Positions 22,629 through 33,795 of a DNA stretch of 64,000 bases are shown piece after piece (position 1 is the first letter of the stretch; the number at the start of each line of letters is the position of its first letter). The DNA lies in contig JARKIF010000002.1 of NCBI GenBank assembly GCA_029378245.1, positions 1,364,001 to 1,428,000 on the forward strand. The letters run 5' to 3'. The notes beneath the pieces were generated by a model that did not search any database, was not told where the DNA came from, and was given only the letters and a program-made list of their open reading frames with translations. The stretch is from Roridomyces roridus (lineage: Eukaryota > Basidiomycota > Agaricomycetes > Agaricales > Mycenaceae). A program made the translations under genes and the position numbers.

Positions 22629-22993
22629 TCAAACGAGTGTGGTGGTGGTACGGGCCAACTGCAGGGGCGATCGGTGCGACCCCTAGCAAACTCTTGGTCT
22701 GTCAGCCACCACGAAAATCACCAAGACTGTATCATTTCTCTTTCGGTTTGCTTCGCAAGATGCAAACAGGTATTCACATTGCAAGACTGAGGATCATGGT
22801 GGAGTTTGGAGGACGTTGTGTCGCAAGAGCAAGAATTGGATCAATATTGCTCGAGCCGCGGCCCGGCAGCCTTGATCTCCGCCTCCTTTGTCTTCGATCT
22901 TTCATCTGGGTTCTCTTTGTTCTGGGCTCTCTTTGTTCAACGCGTCTTGTCTTTGCTTGGCAATCAAGAAACACTCCCCTCACTCCTTCCACC
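22629..22993. other. Divergent intergenic region (amylase / BTB copy 6)
   Basis: This holds the promoters of the amylase (minus) and BTB copy 6 (plus). No further gene was seen; the open frame leading into the BTB gene lacks an upstream ATG with BTB-like sequence. Confidence 0.45.
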
Positions 22994-24033
22994 ATGGCTA
23001 CCTTCATGAACGCATCACCTCCCGGACCATTCTCCCCCGACTTTACCATTTGTGGTGCCCCAGACCTCATCCTGAGGTCGTCAAACTCGATAGATTTCTA
23101 CACGCACAAAGCCGTACTGGCTTTGGTTTCCCCCGTCTTCCGCGACATGTTCGAATTCCCCGCACCCACGGACACCCTCGTTGAAGGGGTCGACATTCGG
23201 AACGGAATACCAGTCGTACAGCTTTCAGAGACAAGTGGCGCAATCCGACAGCTGCTTCTGCTGTGCTACCCGCCGGCTCTACACAACGAGCAGATCAAAG
23301 ACATCGACGGACTTTATCTCGCTCATGCTGCCGCGGACAAGTACCAGATGCCCGCTGCGAGAGCCGCGATAGAGTACGCATTCACGAACGCCGTCAAGAA
23401 GGAGCCCTACCGGGTCTATGCGATTGCATGTCATCTCCGCCTCGAGTCTTTGGCGAAAGAAGCGGCCTGGGAAACGCTCAAGGATGTCTACAGGCCCAAG
23501 GGGCAAAAATACAAGCACCCCGAGTTTGAGCTCATCCCTGCAGGTCGAATTATGGACCTGCACACCTTCCATCAGGAGTGCGGAGAGAAAGCTGGGGCAG
23601 TGATGAGCAATTATCAGTCTTTGGATAACTTTGAAGCGCAAGAGCTTCTGGGTGATGGGCCCTACCCCCCTTGGTGGACTGATGAGGACCACGACGACCA
23701 ATGTGGTGCCTATCATACAGGTCCGGACGACGACTATTATAGCCCCGCGCCTTGGTTTGTGGATCTCATGGACCGTGTCTCAGACGCTTTGCAACTGCGT
23801 CCGGCCGGGGAGACTGCGGCCAATGTGGTTCTGAATTATGGGGGGAAGATCAGCGGTATAGCAGCATGCAAACTCTGCGCCAACGACGCACCCAAGTATC
23901 TCGCCGAGTTTGCTGAGACCTTGCGAAAGGAAGTGGATTTGAAAAACAAGTTGGAGGTAAATCCCGATCTCTTGGGTGTCGTATATCTTATCTGACTGTT
24001 TGATGACAGTTGAACACATGGAAAGTTCTCTAG
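22994..24033 (+). CDS. BTB/POZ protein, array copy 6
   Basis: Exons are 22994-23956 and 24010-24033, with a terminal exon encoding LNTWKVL. The N-terminus is MATFMNASPPGPFSP. BTB core: DLILRSSNSIDFYTHKAVLA and SPVFRDMFEFPAPT. The signature is present but diverged: DEDHDDQCG and IAACKLCANDA. It is separated from copies 1-5 by the amylase and element copy A, which suggests an insertion or inversion within an originally continuous array. Confidence 0.87.
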
Positions 24034-24708
24034 TGTCGATGTAATGTATTATGTAGTCCGGTAATCTACACAGCCAGACCACATTCTGATAAAAACCAAT
24101 CATCAGGAGTATTATGATGATCTCGAGAGTGTTGTTAAGAAAAAAATAGAATACCATGCCCTTTGCGATACGAGGGCCACACTCATGAAAAATGTACCAC
24201 AGCCCTTAGTATATTCAGCATTTGCATAATTTCCTGAGGTGGAATCCAGGTGGCATCGATGCCGCAAGGCCCTTGTACATCGGTTCTCGATCGGATTGCC
24301 GCATTCGACAAGTCGGATCAGAGGCACTTCTCGTCGTCCTGTCTCGTCCTTTGTCTCAGCCACCGCCATGACTCCGGCTGACGTCGAGCCTCTGCAGGCC
24401 TCTGCCAGCCAAGCACCACGTGGGACCCTTGACTGGGGACCTTCGACATCCCTTCTCCCGCCTGGCGACCTCGACAAGACTTAGACAAGACTGGAAATCA
24501 GATGTGCGCTCTCAGCGCCTTGTCGCGCTGAGTTGGGAGTTGAAGGGTGTGGCGGCAGGTGAGCTCGGGCAAGGGGCAAGGAAGAGACGCGAAGAATGTG
24601 ACAAGTCCATTGCCGAGCACGTGAATCGACACGTGATGTTTGTTGATGTCCGGATCCGGGATTGGGAGAGACAATCGACAACAACTCTCTCTTCTTCCCT
24701 TCATCTCA
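24034..24708. other. Intergenic, no recognised gene
   Basis: Short open frames only. A CACGTG core lies near 24417 and further ACGTG sequences near 24619 and 24631. Nothing else can be supported. Confidence 0.4.
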
Positions 24709-25319
24709 CTCTCCTCAATCCCGCTCCCTGGCGCTCTTCCAGGCTTGAGAAGGCATCACTGTGGCTCCTAATGGCAAGTTCCCGTGGCCACTTACAATCA
24801 CGGCTATCTCTAACCCGTGTACAGGTTCCGTCTGTAGAGCTCGGCTCTTTGGCAGCCTCCTTGTCTGCATCTCTTTCCCCCTGACTCCCTCCACCGCCGG
24901 CCTCATCGCTCTCCTCAATCCCGCTCCCTGGCGCTCTTCCAGGCTTGAGAAGGCATCACTGTGGCTCCTAATGGCAAGTTCCCGTGGCCACTTACAATCA
25001 CGGCTATCTCTAACCCGTGTACAGGTTCCGTCTGTAGAGCTCGGCTCTTTGGCAGCCTCCTTGTCTGCATCTCTTTCCCCCTGACTCCCTCCACCGCCGG
25101 CCTCATCGCTCTCCTCAATCCCGCTCCCTGGCGCTCTTCCAGGCTTGAGAAGGCATCACTGTGGCTCCTAATGGCAAGTTCCCGTGGCCACTTACAATCA
25201 CGGCTATCTCTAACCCGTGTACAGGTTCCGTCTGTAGAGCTCGGCTCTTTGGCAGCCTCCTTGTCCGCATCTCTTTCCCCCTGACTCCCTCGGACCTCCC
25301 ATCACCGCCGGCCTCATCG
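24709..25319 (+). repeat. 200-bp tandem repeat, three units
   Basis: Three nearly identical direct units start at 24709, 24909 and 25109, with an exact 200-bp period. Unit 3 carries an 11-bp insertion near 25291. Each unit contains an intron-like segment ATG|GCAAGT..GTGTACAG|GTT, but splicing it leads to a stop. Unspliced, each gives an open frame across the unit junction. Because 200 is not a multiple of three, the units cannot encode a simple protein repeat. Confidence 0.9.
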
Positions 25320-25382
25320 CCTCCCGTGCGTTGTTATCCACACTGGCAGCGCAGATACTGACCGTCTGAGTCTCCACAGACT

Positions 25383-25802
25383 TAGCGGAGCAACTCTCAC
25401 CCAGTTGCGGACCATTACGCCGTCCCTGGTTGCCATAATGGTACGTTGGTTGTCGTTGCTATGGTGCTCAATGCTAATCACTATATCCAGTGTCTCCGCA
25501 CGTTCAATGAGTACCTCGGAGATCTGGATCGTGGCGAGGACCTTCCTGTACTATTGGAGCACGTCGCAAGGTGTGTTGATTTCTTCCCGCTGTGCCAAAC
25601 CTCATTTCGATTGCCCAGCTTGCTCATCCGCCGCAATCCTCTCGTATCAAACAAACACACGGATGTCGACGACGCGATCGTGGTGCGTCACCGTGGCCAA
25701 TTGGGCGTGGGCAAGGGCGGCACGAACCTGGCGGGCCAGGAAGAGGAGGGTTTGCCATTCCGCCTCGCCGTCTATCATCTGTTGTCTTCTTGTACATTGT
25801 GA
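25383..25802 (+). CDS. Possible spliced gene of unknown function (partial)
   Basis: Three exons join in frame. The first ends LTQLRTITPSLVAIM before GTACGT. The second reads CLRTFNEYLGDLDRGEDLPV. The third reads LLIRRNPLVSNKHTDVDDAI and ends VYHLLSSCTL with a TGA at about 25800. Both introns are about 50 nt and have proper ends. No start or 5' exon was identified; it may lie in or before the 200-bp repeat. No domain was recognised, so this could also be a transcribed remnant. Confidence 0.3.
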
Positions 25803-26265
25803 ATCCATCGTCGTTGCGTGTATCGAGCAGTAAATAGAGGACAAGCCAAATCGGGCTGCTGGCGTAGCAGCCAGAAAAGGAGATACACGTGCCGATCACT
25901 ATGAAGATTTATTCAAGAGTGTCTCGCACAATTACTGCATCGTAAATACAAGTTTCTTCGGTGTCGGAAAGCTACGTAGGTCTTGAAAGTCTTCCTATCA
26001 TATTTTTTAATGCTTCCCTATGGTGTTTGCAAGTGTCTCGATTCTACGAAACTCGTGAGAAATGTGTGCGGCCGTGTATCTCAGTCATTCATTTCATTCG
26101 GAAGGACTGCGGAAGGATATATGTATGGACTGTCAATAACTGCGCTCGCAGTTGGCTGCCGGCCCGCGCGTATCAATGGCGCGCCGCTGTTTAGTCATCT
26201 TTCATGACACGGCGACCAGTTAAAAGGCGGACAGTTTCTCCTAGACTGTCTCACTAAAAAAACCC
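25803..26265. other. Intergenic, no recognised gene
   Basis: Moderately AT-rich sequence ahead of the NmrA-like gene. No motif, RNA gene or repeat was recognised. Confidence 0.4.
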
Positions 26266-27131
26266 ATGGCACCCCTCAATCTACTCGCGTTCGGAGCCTC
26301 GCGCAATATCGGATATTTTGCGGCCATTCGCCTGCTTGGTACGTTCTCATCCAACGTTTTGCTCTTATCTTATCTCCCATCACAGAACAAGGCGCGACTG
26401 TCACATTTCTCCTTCGCTCAACCTCCATCTTCGACGAGGACACCGCTATCCAGGCCTATGTCAAATCTGGCCACGTTCGCCTGCTCAAGGGCGATGCCCT
26501 CAACGAATCAGACGTCCGTGCAGCCTGGCAAGCCGCCGGCACCGTCGACGCCATCATTTTCACCGTCGGCCTGTATCCCTCAGGATTCAGCCTCACCAAA
26601 GGCATGACTATAAACCCCCACAACGCCGTCACACAATGTCTCCTCAACGTCCTCTGCACAATGCCTACCTACCCATCTGCCCCACAGCCCAAACTCGTTG
26701 TCCTCTCATCAACAGGGCTCACCCCCGCAGCATTCTCCGCCCTCCCTTTTGCCCTCAAACCGCTCTACGCACTCCTCGGCGGTCCCCATCGCGATAAAAT
26801 CGCCATGGAGTACGTGATTGCGCACTGTGCCGGTTGGGCATGGGATCCAAAAGCCGAGAGTACGCCAACAATCGATCTCTTTGGCGAGGGCTGGACGGAA
26901 CGAACTGGACTGCCTGCACCCGGGACGCTCAAACACGCTCTCATCGTCCGTGCAGGGATGTTAACAGACGGCCCGTGTACAGCGGACGCGGGGGGAAAGA
27001 CTTATCGCGTCAGCGAGCAGGAGCTGGGAGGGTACACACTCTCTCGACGAGATGCTGCCCATTTCGTGGCCGATGCTCTGACTCGGAGATGGGACGAGTT
27101 TGACAACAAACGCGTCAATGTATCTTACTAG
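26266..27131 (+). CDS. NAD(P)-binding NmrA/atypical SDR-like protein
   Basis: Exons are 26266-26338 and 26386-27131. The N-terminus has a dinucleotide-binding Rossmann start, LLAFGASRNIGYFAAIRLLE, then GATVTFLLRS. Later elements are LLKGDALNESDV, DAIIFTVGLYP and KLVVLSSTGL, consistent with an atypical short-chain dehydrogenase/NmrA fold. The later part, HALIVRAGMLTDGP, is also typical. The substrate is unknown and catalytic activity is not certain. The length of about 270 residues fits. It converges with the nucleoporin gene, leaving about 64 bp between stops. Confidence 0.8.
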
Positions 27132-27195
27132 ACACTGTACATTATAATCAATGGTATCGCAATTCCTAGCAGCATGCGACAAAATCTACATACAC

Positions 27196-29260
27196 TCATC
27201 CCGCCTTGACCGCCGCCACCTCCCGCTCCAAAAACTCACAAAACTCCTTGGCCGCTTCCTCGGACCTAAACCGCACGTTGAACATCCGGTGGTCCCCAGT
27301 CTCGTCGTGCCCTATAAACGACATGGTCTTTTTTGTCTGCGTGGGTTTCAAACCAGAGTAGAGCGCAAAGTTCTGTGTGATTCAATCTCAGCCTCAACGC
27401 GAAATAGCAACCCGAGGGACGTACGATTAATATCTTGCCCGACTGCGAATTTCGCATAAGAACTCGTCTTGCTGACGTCTCTTTATGCTTTTTCAGACGG
27501 AGCATACCTGTCCAACTCTCAGTTACAAAGAGAGAGAGAAAAAATGACGCCCACTCACCAATTCCAATGTCGAGCCACCCGCCATTCCCACCATCCTCAT
27601 TCTTCTTCATTCGGAAGGCCTTAACCCTCGCTGCATGAACCGTCTCCTCCTCCTCCTCGCCCTCACCCTCTGCATCCAGCCCAGTCCCTTCATCCCCCCC
27701 GAAAAGCATCGTCGAGGCCGCACCGATGCCCTTCTCTTGCGATTCCGCAGTATCCGTAGCCTGACTCTGCCCTTGACTCTCCCCGCTCCCACTCTCCGTC
27801 GTATCCTCTTCTCCATCTTCACTCTTCTTCTCCTCCTTCTCCTTCTCATCAGCTTTGGGAGACCCAAAACCAAAACCAACCGGATTGCCTAGACTGCCTT
27901 TCGCGAACGAAAAGCCCGTCGATGAGCTGGCAGTTGTTGAACCTCCAAAGGCCCCACTACCAAAGAGCGACGACGGTGCTTTCGCAGCCCCAACGAAAGA
28001 AGACGGCGAAGGCGACGCAGGCGCACCGAATAGAGAAGTTTTGGTGCTAGAAGTCGCACTGGACCCAAAACTGAGCCCGGTCGACGACGGTGATTGGGGC
28101 GCGGGGGCAGAGCCAAAGAGAGAACCCGTCGACGTCGAGCTAAACAGAGACCCCGCTTTTGTCGGGGTAGCTGCCGGCGTCGTCGTAGTCGAGCCGAAAA
28201 GTGAGGTGGGGGATGGTTTGGCAATGGTTGATGACGAGGAGGAGCCGAAGGAGAAGGGGTTGGACGGTGGCGCAGGTCCTGCGGGTGCGGATTTGGTAAC
28301 GTCAGGTTGGGGTGTCGAAGATGCCGCGGGTTTGGCACCGAAACCGCCGAAACCTGCAAAGGCGGTTGGTGCAGTGGGCATTTTGGACGGAGGCGCGGGG
28401 GTGGGTGCACTCAAGGTAGGTGCACTAGGAGACGGTGAAGGCGCAGATGAGCGCGCGAGCTCTGGCTTGGATTTGCTGTCAAATTCCTTCTGGAATCCGA
28501 GACGCAGCTCGCTGTAGCTCTTTAGCACGCCGGCGACATCCGCAAAAGGATCTTGATCAATGGCTTTGGTGATCGCCTCGAGGATGGACACGTTGAGACC
28601 GCGCAGAGATTTGTAATATTTAAGCGCGACCTCGTCTGTCGGTGTGGAGTCGGATTCAGAGTCAGTGGATGTGGGTTTGGCGGATGAGTCGCCCAACAAC
28701 CCTGCAAACGTTTTTGCGGCATTTGACGCGGTAGACGCGACGACGGGAGCCCCGGAACCGAACAAAGTCGGTGTCGATGTTGTTGGAGGTGCTGCAAATG
28801 GATTGGACGCGGGTTTCGCAGCTGGGGGGAAGCTTGGAGAAGCCGAGGACGGGGTGAATGAAAATGAGTGGGGTGAGGCTGCAGGAGTTCCGAATCCAGC
28901 AAACGCGCCGAATTTTGAGGGCGGAGGAGTAGCAGGAGACTAGAGGGTGGGTAAACTTTTGAGGGAGACCGACGCGATTGAGCACGGACCTCAGTGGCAG
29001 ATGGGGCGGGCGAGGCTCCTCCACGCCGCGGCATTGCCTTTATTCTGTATTACGAGCTCAGTGAACGCTTGGACCGACGCGCCTCTTTCTCACTTTCTGC
29101 CAGCGAGGACAGCATCGTCAGCCTTGGAGAATGCAGCGCCGCTGCTGGTGACTTCCTGTAAAATATGAATATTCCATTGAGTTTCTGGGTGAACAACACG
29201 TACCTCAATCTCATCGTCCCCCTCATCCTTCGTTATCTGCCTGTCTGCGCCGCGCTTCAT
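27196..29260 (-). CDS. Nup50/Nup2-type FG nucleoporin with Ran-binding domain
   Basis: A mobile nucleoporin that helps release import cargo from karyopherin-alpha at the nuclear basket. The first exons give MKRGADRQITKDEGDDEIE, EVTSSGAAFSKADDAVLAG and RKIKAMPRRG, the Nup50 importin-binding start. A central region of about 350 residues holds FG repeats such as SLFGS, FGFGS and FSFG. An acidic linker precedes the C-terminal RanBP1 domain: RVKAFRMKKN, WLDIGIGMLRLKKHKETS, ARRVLMRNSQSGKIL and FNVRFRSEEAAKEFCEFLE. Five or so introns of 45-60 nt are needed. The stop is at 27196. Confidence 0.88.
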
Positions 29261-29498
29261 TCAGCTGGTCACAAAATTGAGCGGCGCGGAGGTGTAGAGA
29301 GTGAAACTTATCATGCACGTGACAAACAACTTTGGCTTGTTCTCTCCCGTCATCGTCGGCCAAGGACGGGACAGCCTACAATATGGTCTATAATAACATC
29401 TGCCTCATGGGTCCCTCGAATCTGTGCTGGACAGACATCTGTGGCTGAGAGACTCTGCAATTTAAGGTGCCACGAGAATCTCTCGTCGACATCCCGCC
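29261..29498. promoter_or_regulatory. Divergent promoter region
   Basis: About 238 bp separate the starts of the nucleoporin (minus) and the seven-helix membrane protein (plus). Both promoters must be inside. No specific element can be assigned. Confidence 0.4.
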
Positions 29499-30702
29499 AT
29501 GGCCCCTCCCTTTCTCATCGACTCTGCCCAAATCGTTGGACTGTTCATGGAGACCCTTCTTTATGGCGTGTATCTGGTCACACTAGCCCAATGTCTCCGT
29601 GCTTTGCTGTGGTCCCCAGCCGATCACTGCTTCAAAAAAGTTATCCATTGGCATATGCTCGCGGCTGCGATGCTCATGTTCACGTTCGCAACATTGGACG
29701 TTGCCTTTGGTCTTCGACACAACCTGGACGCGTTCGTGTACTACACTGGTCCTGGTGGGGCTAAAGAAGAGTTCGAAAACATCTCGTATTGGGTGCAGGT
29801 GATGAAGGTGAGACTGCAGAATCCGCCATGACTGGCTAATCCGCGATCTAGGTGACAGACTATGTAGCCCAGACCTGCGTCGGTGATTCCATACTGGCAA
29901 GTCAAACCACTTCCTTTCGCCCCTGGCTTCTGAATTATTATCAGATATACCGATGCTGGATGATCTGGAACAAAAGATGGTTGATTGTCCTTCCTTCCAT
30001 CGTTCTATGGCTCGCTGGGACGACGTGCGGAGCGATATTGATACACACATTTGCCACCATGCAGACACCGGCACTGACCGAGACGACCTCGGCCACTCCT
30101 TGGGTCGATGGTATGACTGCTCTCACTCTCGCAATGAACCTCTTGAGCACATGTAGGATACATCCAAACAAAATCTGAAATCTGCTGATACCGCGATCGC
30201 AGTCCTCATCGTGTGTCGGATCTGGTCAATTGACCGCGAAACGACCGCCCTAATGGCCACATCTACCGGTGCAAACCGCCGAGTGTCGAAACTAAGGATG
30301 GTCATGCGTATACTCATCGACTCGGCCGCTCTTTACACGGTCTGCGTCATCGTCTTTGTCGCGACATACGTCGCTGGCAGCAACGCAAACTACGGCACAT
30401 CAGACAACGTGAGTTACCCTCTTTCCATGCGCGGTAATTTGACCCAATTTTGCACCCAGCTTGTACAAATCATAGGCATCAGCTTCAACCTGATAATAAT
30501 TCGTGTCAACTCTGAATCTGAGGCTGCGGCATCAGCACCAGAGTCTAGGGTTACGCACAGCTTACGATGGGGAGGACCTGTACGGCGACGGGATACCCTC
30601 TTTACAACATACCCCGGTCGTGCGTCGGATATCGCCAAGGAAAATGTATTGGAGATCAAGGTCTCCCAGGACGTCGAGATGGGCACCGGATCCGAAGTCT
30701 AG
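29499..30702 (+). CDS. Seven-helix membrane protein, agaricomycete family
   Basis: Hydrophobic segments appear in order: IVGLFMETLLYGVYLVTLA, MLAAAMLMFTFATLDVAFGL, VTDYVAQTCVGDSIL, LIVLPSIVLWLAGTTCGAIL, MTALTLAMNLLSTFLIV, SAALYTVCVIVFVATYV and LVQIIGISFNLIII. The C-terminal tail of about 70 residues is hydrophilic. The YRCWMIWNK motif after helix 3 is typical of an abundant agaricomycete membrane family of unknown function. Four short introns are needed. The topology resembles a G-protein-coupled receptor, but no receptor motif was found, so a receptor role is only a possibility. Confidence 0.7.
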
Positions 30703-30779
30703 GTTGTCTTGTGAGCATGCAATGTGTTGTTTCGTGTATCTGGAGCTGGATAATTCAGAGCGTTGGAGAGCTTGTCCAT

Positions 30780-31692
30780 GAAAGGAAACACCGTCAGCAG
30801 AGCCACTGATCTTGGCATAAATACCGGCAATTCTGCCAGCCACCTCTCTTTGCTCTTGCCAGTCGCTCCCTCCTTGAGGTAAGTGACTGACTCGCCCATT
30901 TGTCCCTGCTCACACCTGCTAGGCCAGCGATTGTCCGGCACACTTCGACACGCCGTAGGATGTCCTCAAAGCTAACTCATTGCGGCACTGGCCGAGGCTG
31001 GAATGCGACGTGCGTGGGGGCACCATCCAAACATGCTTCGTAATAAGCGACGTGGCGAGTCCCTCTAGTACGTTCTCTTCTCTCGCCCAGCCCGCCTTTA
31101 CTCATTCTCGCCGTAGCAGCCGGTGTCTGACACCAAGCAGTGGGCACCCTTCCTCCTTTCTCGGCCTCGCCGTTGGCTGACTCGCTCTTTAAGAACCCCG
31201 CCGCGTGGAAATGCTCGCCGCTGGTACCGAGGATGCAAGACCTCAAGAAGAAACCAGCGTAGTTGTAGCGCTTTCACTGGTGAGTGTCTTCATCCTTTCC
31301 ATCGTTCTCCTCGCTGAGTTTCCTTCAGACATCCTCGACTTCTGAAACAGTTCTTCCGACGCGCACTCCTCGCCGCTCGACGCTCGCCCGACGCTCGCCC
31401 GCTTCAATCGCGACTCGATGGACGAAGGATGCAGGATGGGAGGACAAGGGATAAGGAGCATGTTGGGCCCGAGGGGTAGTTTAGTGGCCTTCAGACATCG
31501 TTTGCAGTAGTGTCGTCGCCTTACGGGCATCGCCTCAGTAGCGTAGCTCGCGCTCCTCGCTTCTTACTTTACCGTCGCGCATCGCTACATACCGCACTCG
31601 TAGTTAGGGCCGACTCTGGAATGGAACAGGAATGGGTTTGGTAGTACAACCAACATCTGCAGTGAATGCTGCAGTGAATGCTGCAGTGAATG
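30780..31692 (+). repeat. Dispersed element, copy B
   Basis: This has the same structure as copy A but lies in the opposite orientation. TATA-like CATAAATACC is near 30818, and the first donor GAG|GTAAGTGA near 30878. Here the last intron has a GTGAGT donor where copies A, C and D have GCAAGT or GCGAGT. The far end carries three tandem units of CTGCAGTGAATG (31657-31692). Confidence 0.7.
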
Positions 31693-31813
31693 GAAGCTAC
31701 CTAGATAGAGTTCCACCAGGGCAAAATTCAAGCAGAAAGCCCGCCAACGGGGTGTGTTGACTCTACTTACATACTCGTATCGTCAGTGAAACTAGATGTC
31801 TGGCTACGTGAGA

Positions 31814-33795
31814 CTACATCGATCCCCTCTCCATAAACTCGCCATCCAGCTTGTCACGGACTGGGAGGCCCACCGGAAGCGCTGCTCCCCGAGCTTGACG
31901 CACTGATTCTAGGCTCTGCGGAGCCAGCGTCGATGAAGCACTAGCAGCGACAGGGGCTTCAGCCACTGGCGCATACGGGTTCGGAGGGTTGTTGACCACT
32001 CCGACCCTTTCTAGAGCACGCTGAAGCGTCTCCAGCGCCTCTGGCATCTCATCGCGTCCTACCTGCGATGTATTGTTAGCCAATGTTCAATCATGGTAAA
32101 AGAAAACAAGTACCTGCAAAACCCGAATCATCTCCGCGTCACTACTCTGACTGACGGCTTCTCGCATGAGCGTGCGGAGATCAGCCGTGTCATGCGTCAG
32201 AGCGAGAGTATTCTGCATGTTGTGCAGGTTCTGCAGAGTCGGTAGCACGGCATTGGGGTGGATATCCTCCTGCGGCCGAACCGCGAAAGAGCTGGGTGGA
32301 AGGCTGGTGGTGGAAGTCGGGAGCGAGATTCCAAGGCCTTGGAGAGTGGCAGAGGGAACGGGCGCAGCCGGCTGCTGAGACCGAACGACACACTCGTAGA
32401 GTGCGCGTGTCTCAGACTGTCGACTAAGCTCCACGGCTTGTACCTGCTTGAGGATTCGTATTTGTATTGAGATCTACAAGCCGATGGGTCAAAGCATATA
32501 AAGCCACAGCGTGAAAACTTACACCAAACATGCTCAACGCCTCTCCAAGAGCTTTGTCGCAGTTGGCAATGTCGCGGAGGATCTGGTCGCGTTTGAAGTA
32601 ACGCTTCAGGAACGGAAGGTGGGCCTGGTTCGCCATGAAATGGTACACTTCTGTGAAGGAGCTTGTAGAATTTCAGCCTTGAAACGCCTGTGAACGGAAG
32701 AACAGCCATACCTGACCAACTTCTCAATGGACGTGGTCAACTCGTCGCCAAGCTCTTCTCCAGTCTGCCCGATTTCCTCGCGAATGGACAGAAGGATGTC
32801 GGCGCAACGCTCGGTGAGACGAAGACAGGCAAGTCTGTTCGACTGAACAGATGTGAGACATTGACCATCTGAGCAGCAAAAACTTACGTCGATGGCTTGA
32901 ACGCTGTCCCAAATGTCTAGCAGGACCTTGGCTGCCACTTGTAGCCCAGGAACAGGGACCACGGCTAATATCTCAGAGGTTAGGTGCAACGCCTCGTGCG
33001 TGACGAGAAGAGAAGTTCCAAGGACGCGAGTGACGGCAGCAGCGACGCGCTAGGGTGGAAATGAACGGATGCCAGACGCGAAAGATCCGCGACCCACCTT
33101 TTTGGTTTGATTGGTTTGATTCCAATTCTCCGTTTGTTCGGACGAGGTTGACGCGGAGGGTTGGGACTTTGAACGCGACAGGACCGAGGACGTTGGCTTG
33201 TCGTTATAGTGCTCGAAGCTGGATCTGGCAAAGTCGGGGAAGAGACCCAATGATGTTGGAGGTCCAGAGACGTGACTTGGTCCGTCGCCGTGACCGCCCA
33301 GTGCCGGCGAGCGCAAGATGGAGATGAAAGAACCGCATGAGCGGCCGATTGTGGGCGAGTTTTGCCTCAAGGTGAGGGTGGATTCAGACGGCGAGTGCTG
33401 TCCTGGGGCTACTGTAGATGGCCGTGGAGCCGCTGGAGCGCACATAGGAGAGGCGTGAGCAGAGTACGTGTGTCCCAGCGTCTCCAACTCACGGGTATTG
33501 GGCTGCCGTTGAGTGCTGTACGACACTTGATTACATTCAAATCGATTGGGAGACGAGCGTGGTTCAACCGGTTGTGAGGAAGGATTCGAGTGCGAAGGAA
33601 CTAGATTGCGGCAAGGTTAGCTTGGAAGACAAAGACAAGAAAGAACGGACCTGGAGAAGATGAGGTTGGAAATGCTGAAGAAATAGGCGGTAGAAGAGTC
33701 CGCCCACCCTGTCCTTGGGAAAATAGAGTACTCTGCTCTGCTGCTGGAGTTCTTGCTCGTCGTGTGGTGTAATAAGGATCGTCCCGATTCGACAT
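31814..33795 (-). CDS. MLKL N-terminal-like four-helix-bundle protein
   Basis: The start MSNRDDPYYTTRRAR is followed by about 200 disordered Ser/Pro-rich residues. A helical domain is rebuilt across introns: RVAAAVTRVLGTSLLV, VPVPGLQVAAKVLLDIWDSV, NRLACLRLTERCADILLSI, EELGDELTTSIEKLV, HLPFLKRYFKRDQILRDI and CDKALGEALSMF. This series of motifs is what I know as the MLKL N-terminal/Cbl-N-like domain common in agaricomycetes, where it often precedes a kinase. Here no kinase follows; the C-terminus is a helical, Pro-containing tail of about 200 residues. In animals and plants such bundles can act at membranes in cell death; that role here is inferred. Confidence 0.6.

Noticed and set aside
24367..24484. 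Plus-strand ATG open frame MTPADVEPLQ
   Set aside because: Short, ends before any splice-consistent continuation, no motif.
27855..28517. Plus-strand open frame of 220 codons
   Set aside because: It is antisense to the FG-repeat region of the Nup50-type gene; low-complexity codons leave the reverse frame open.
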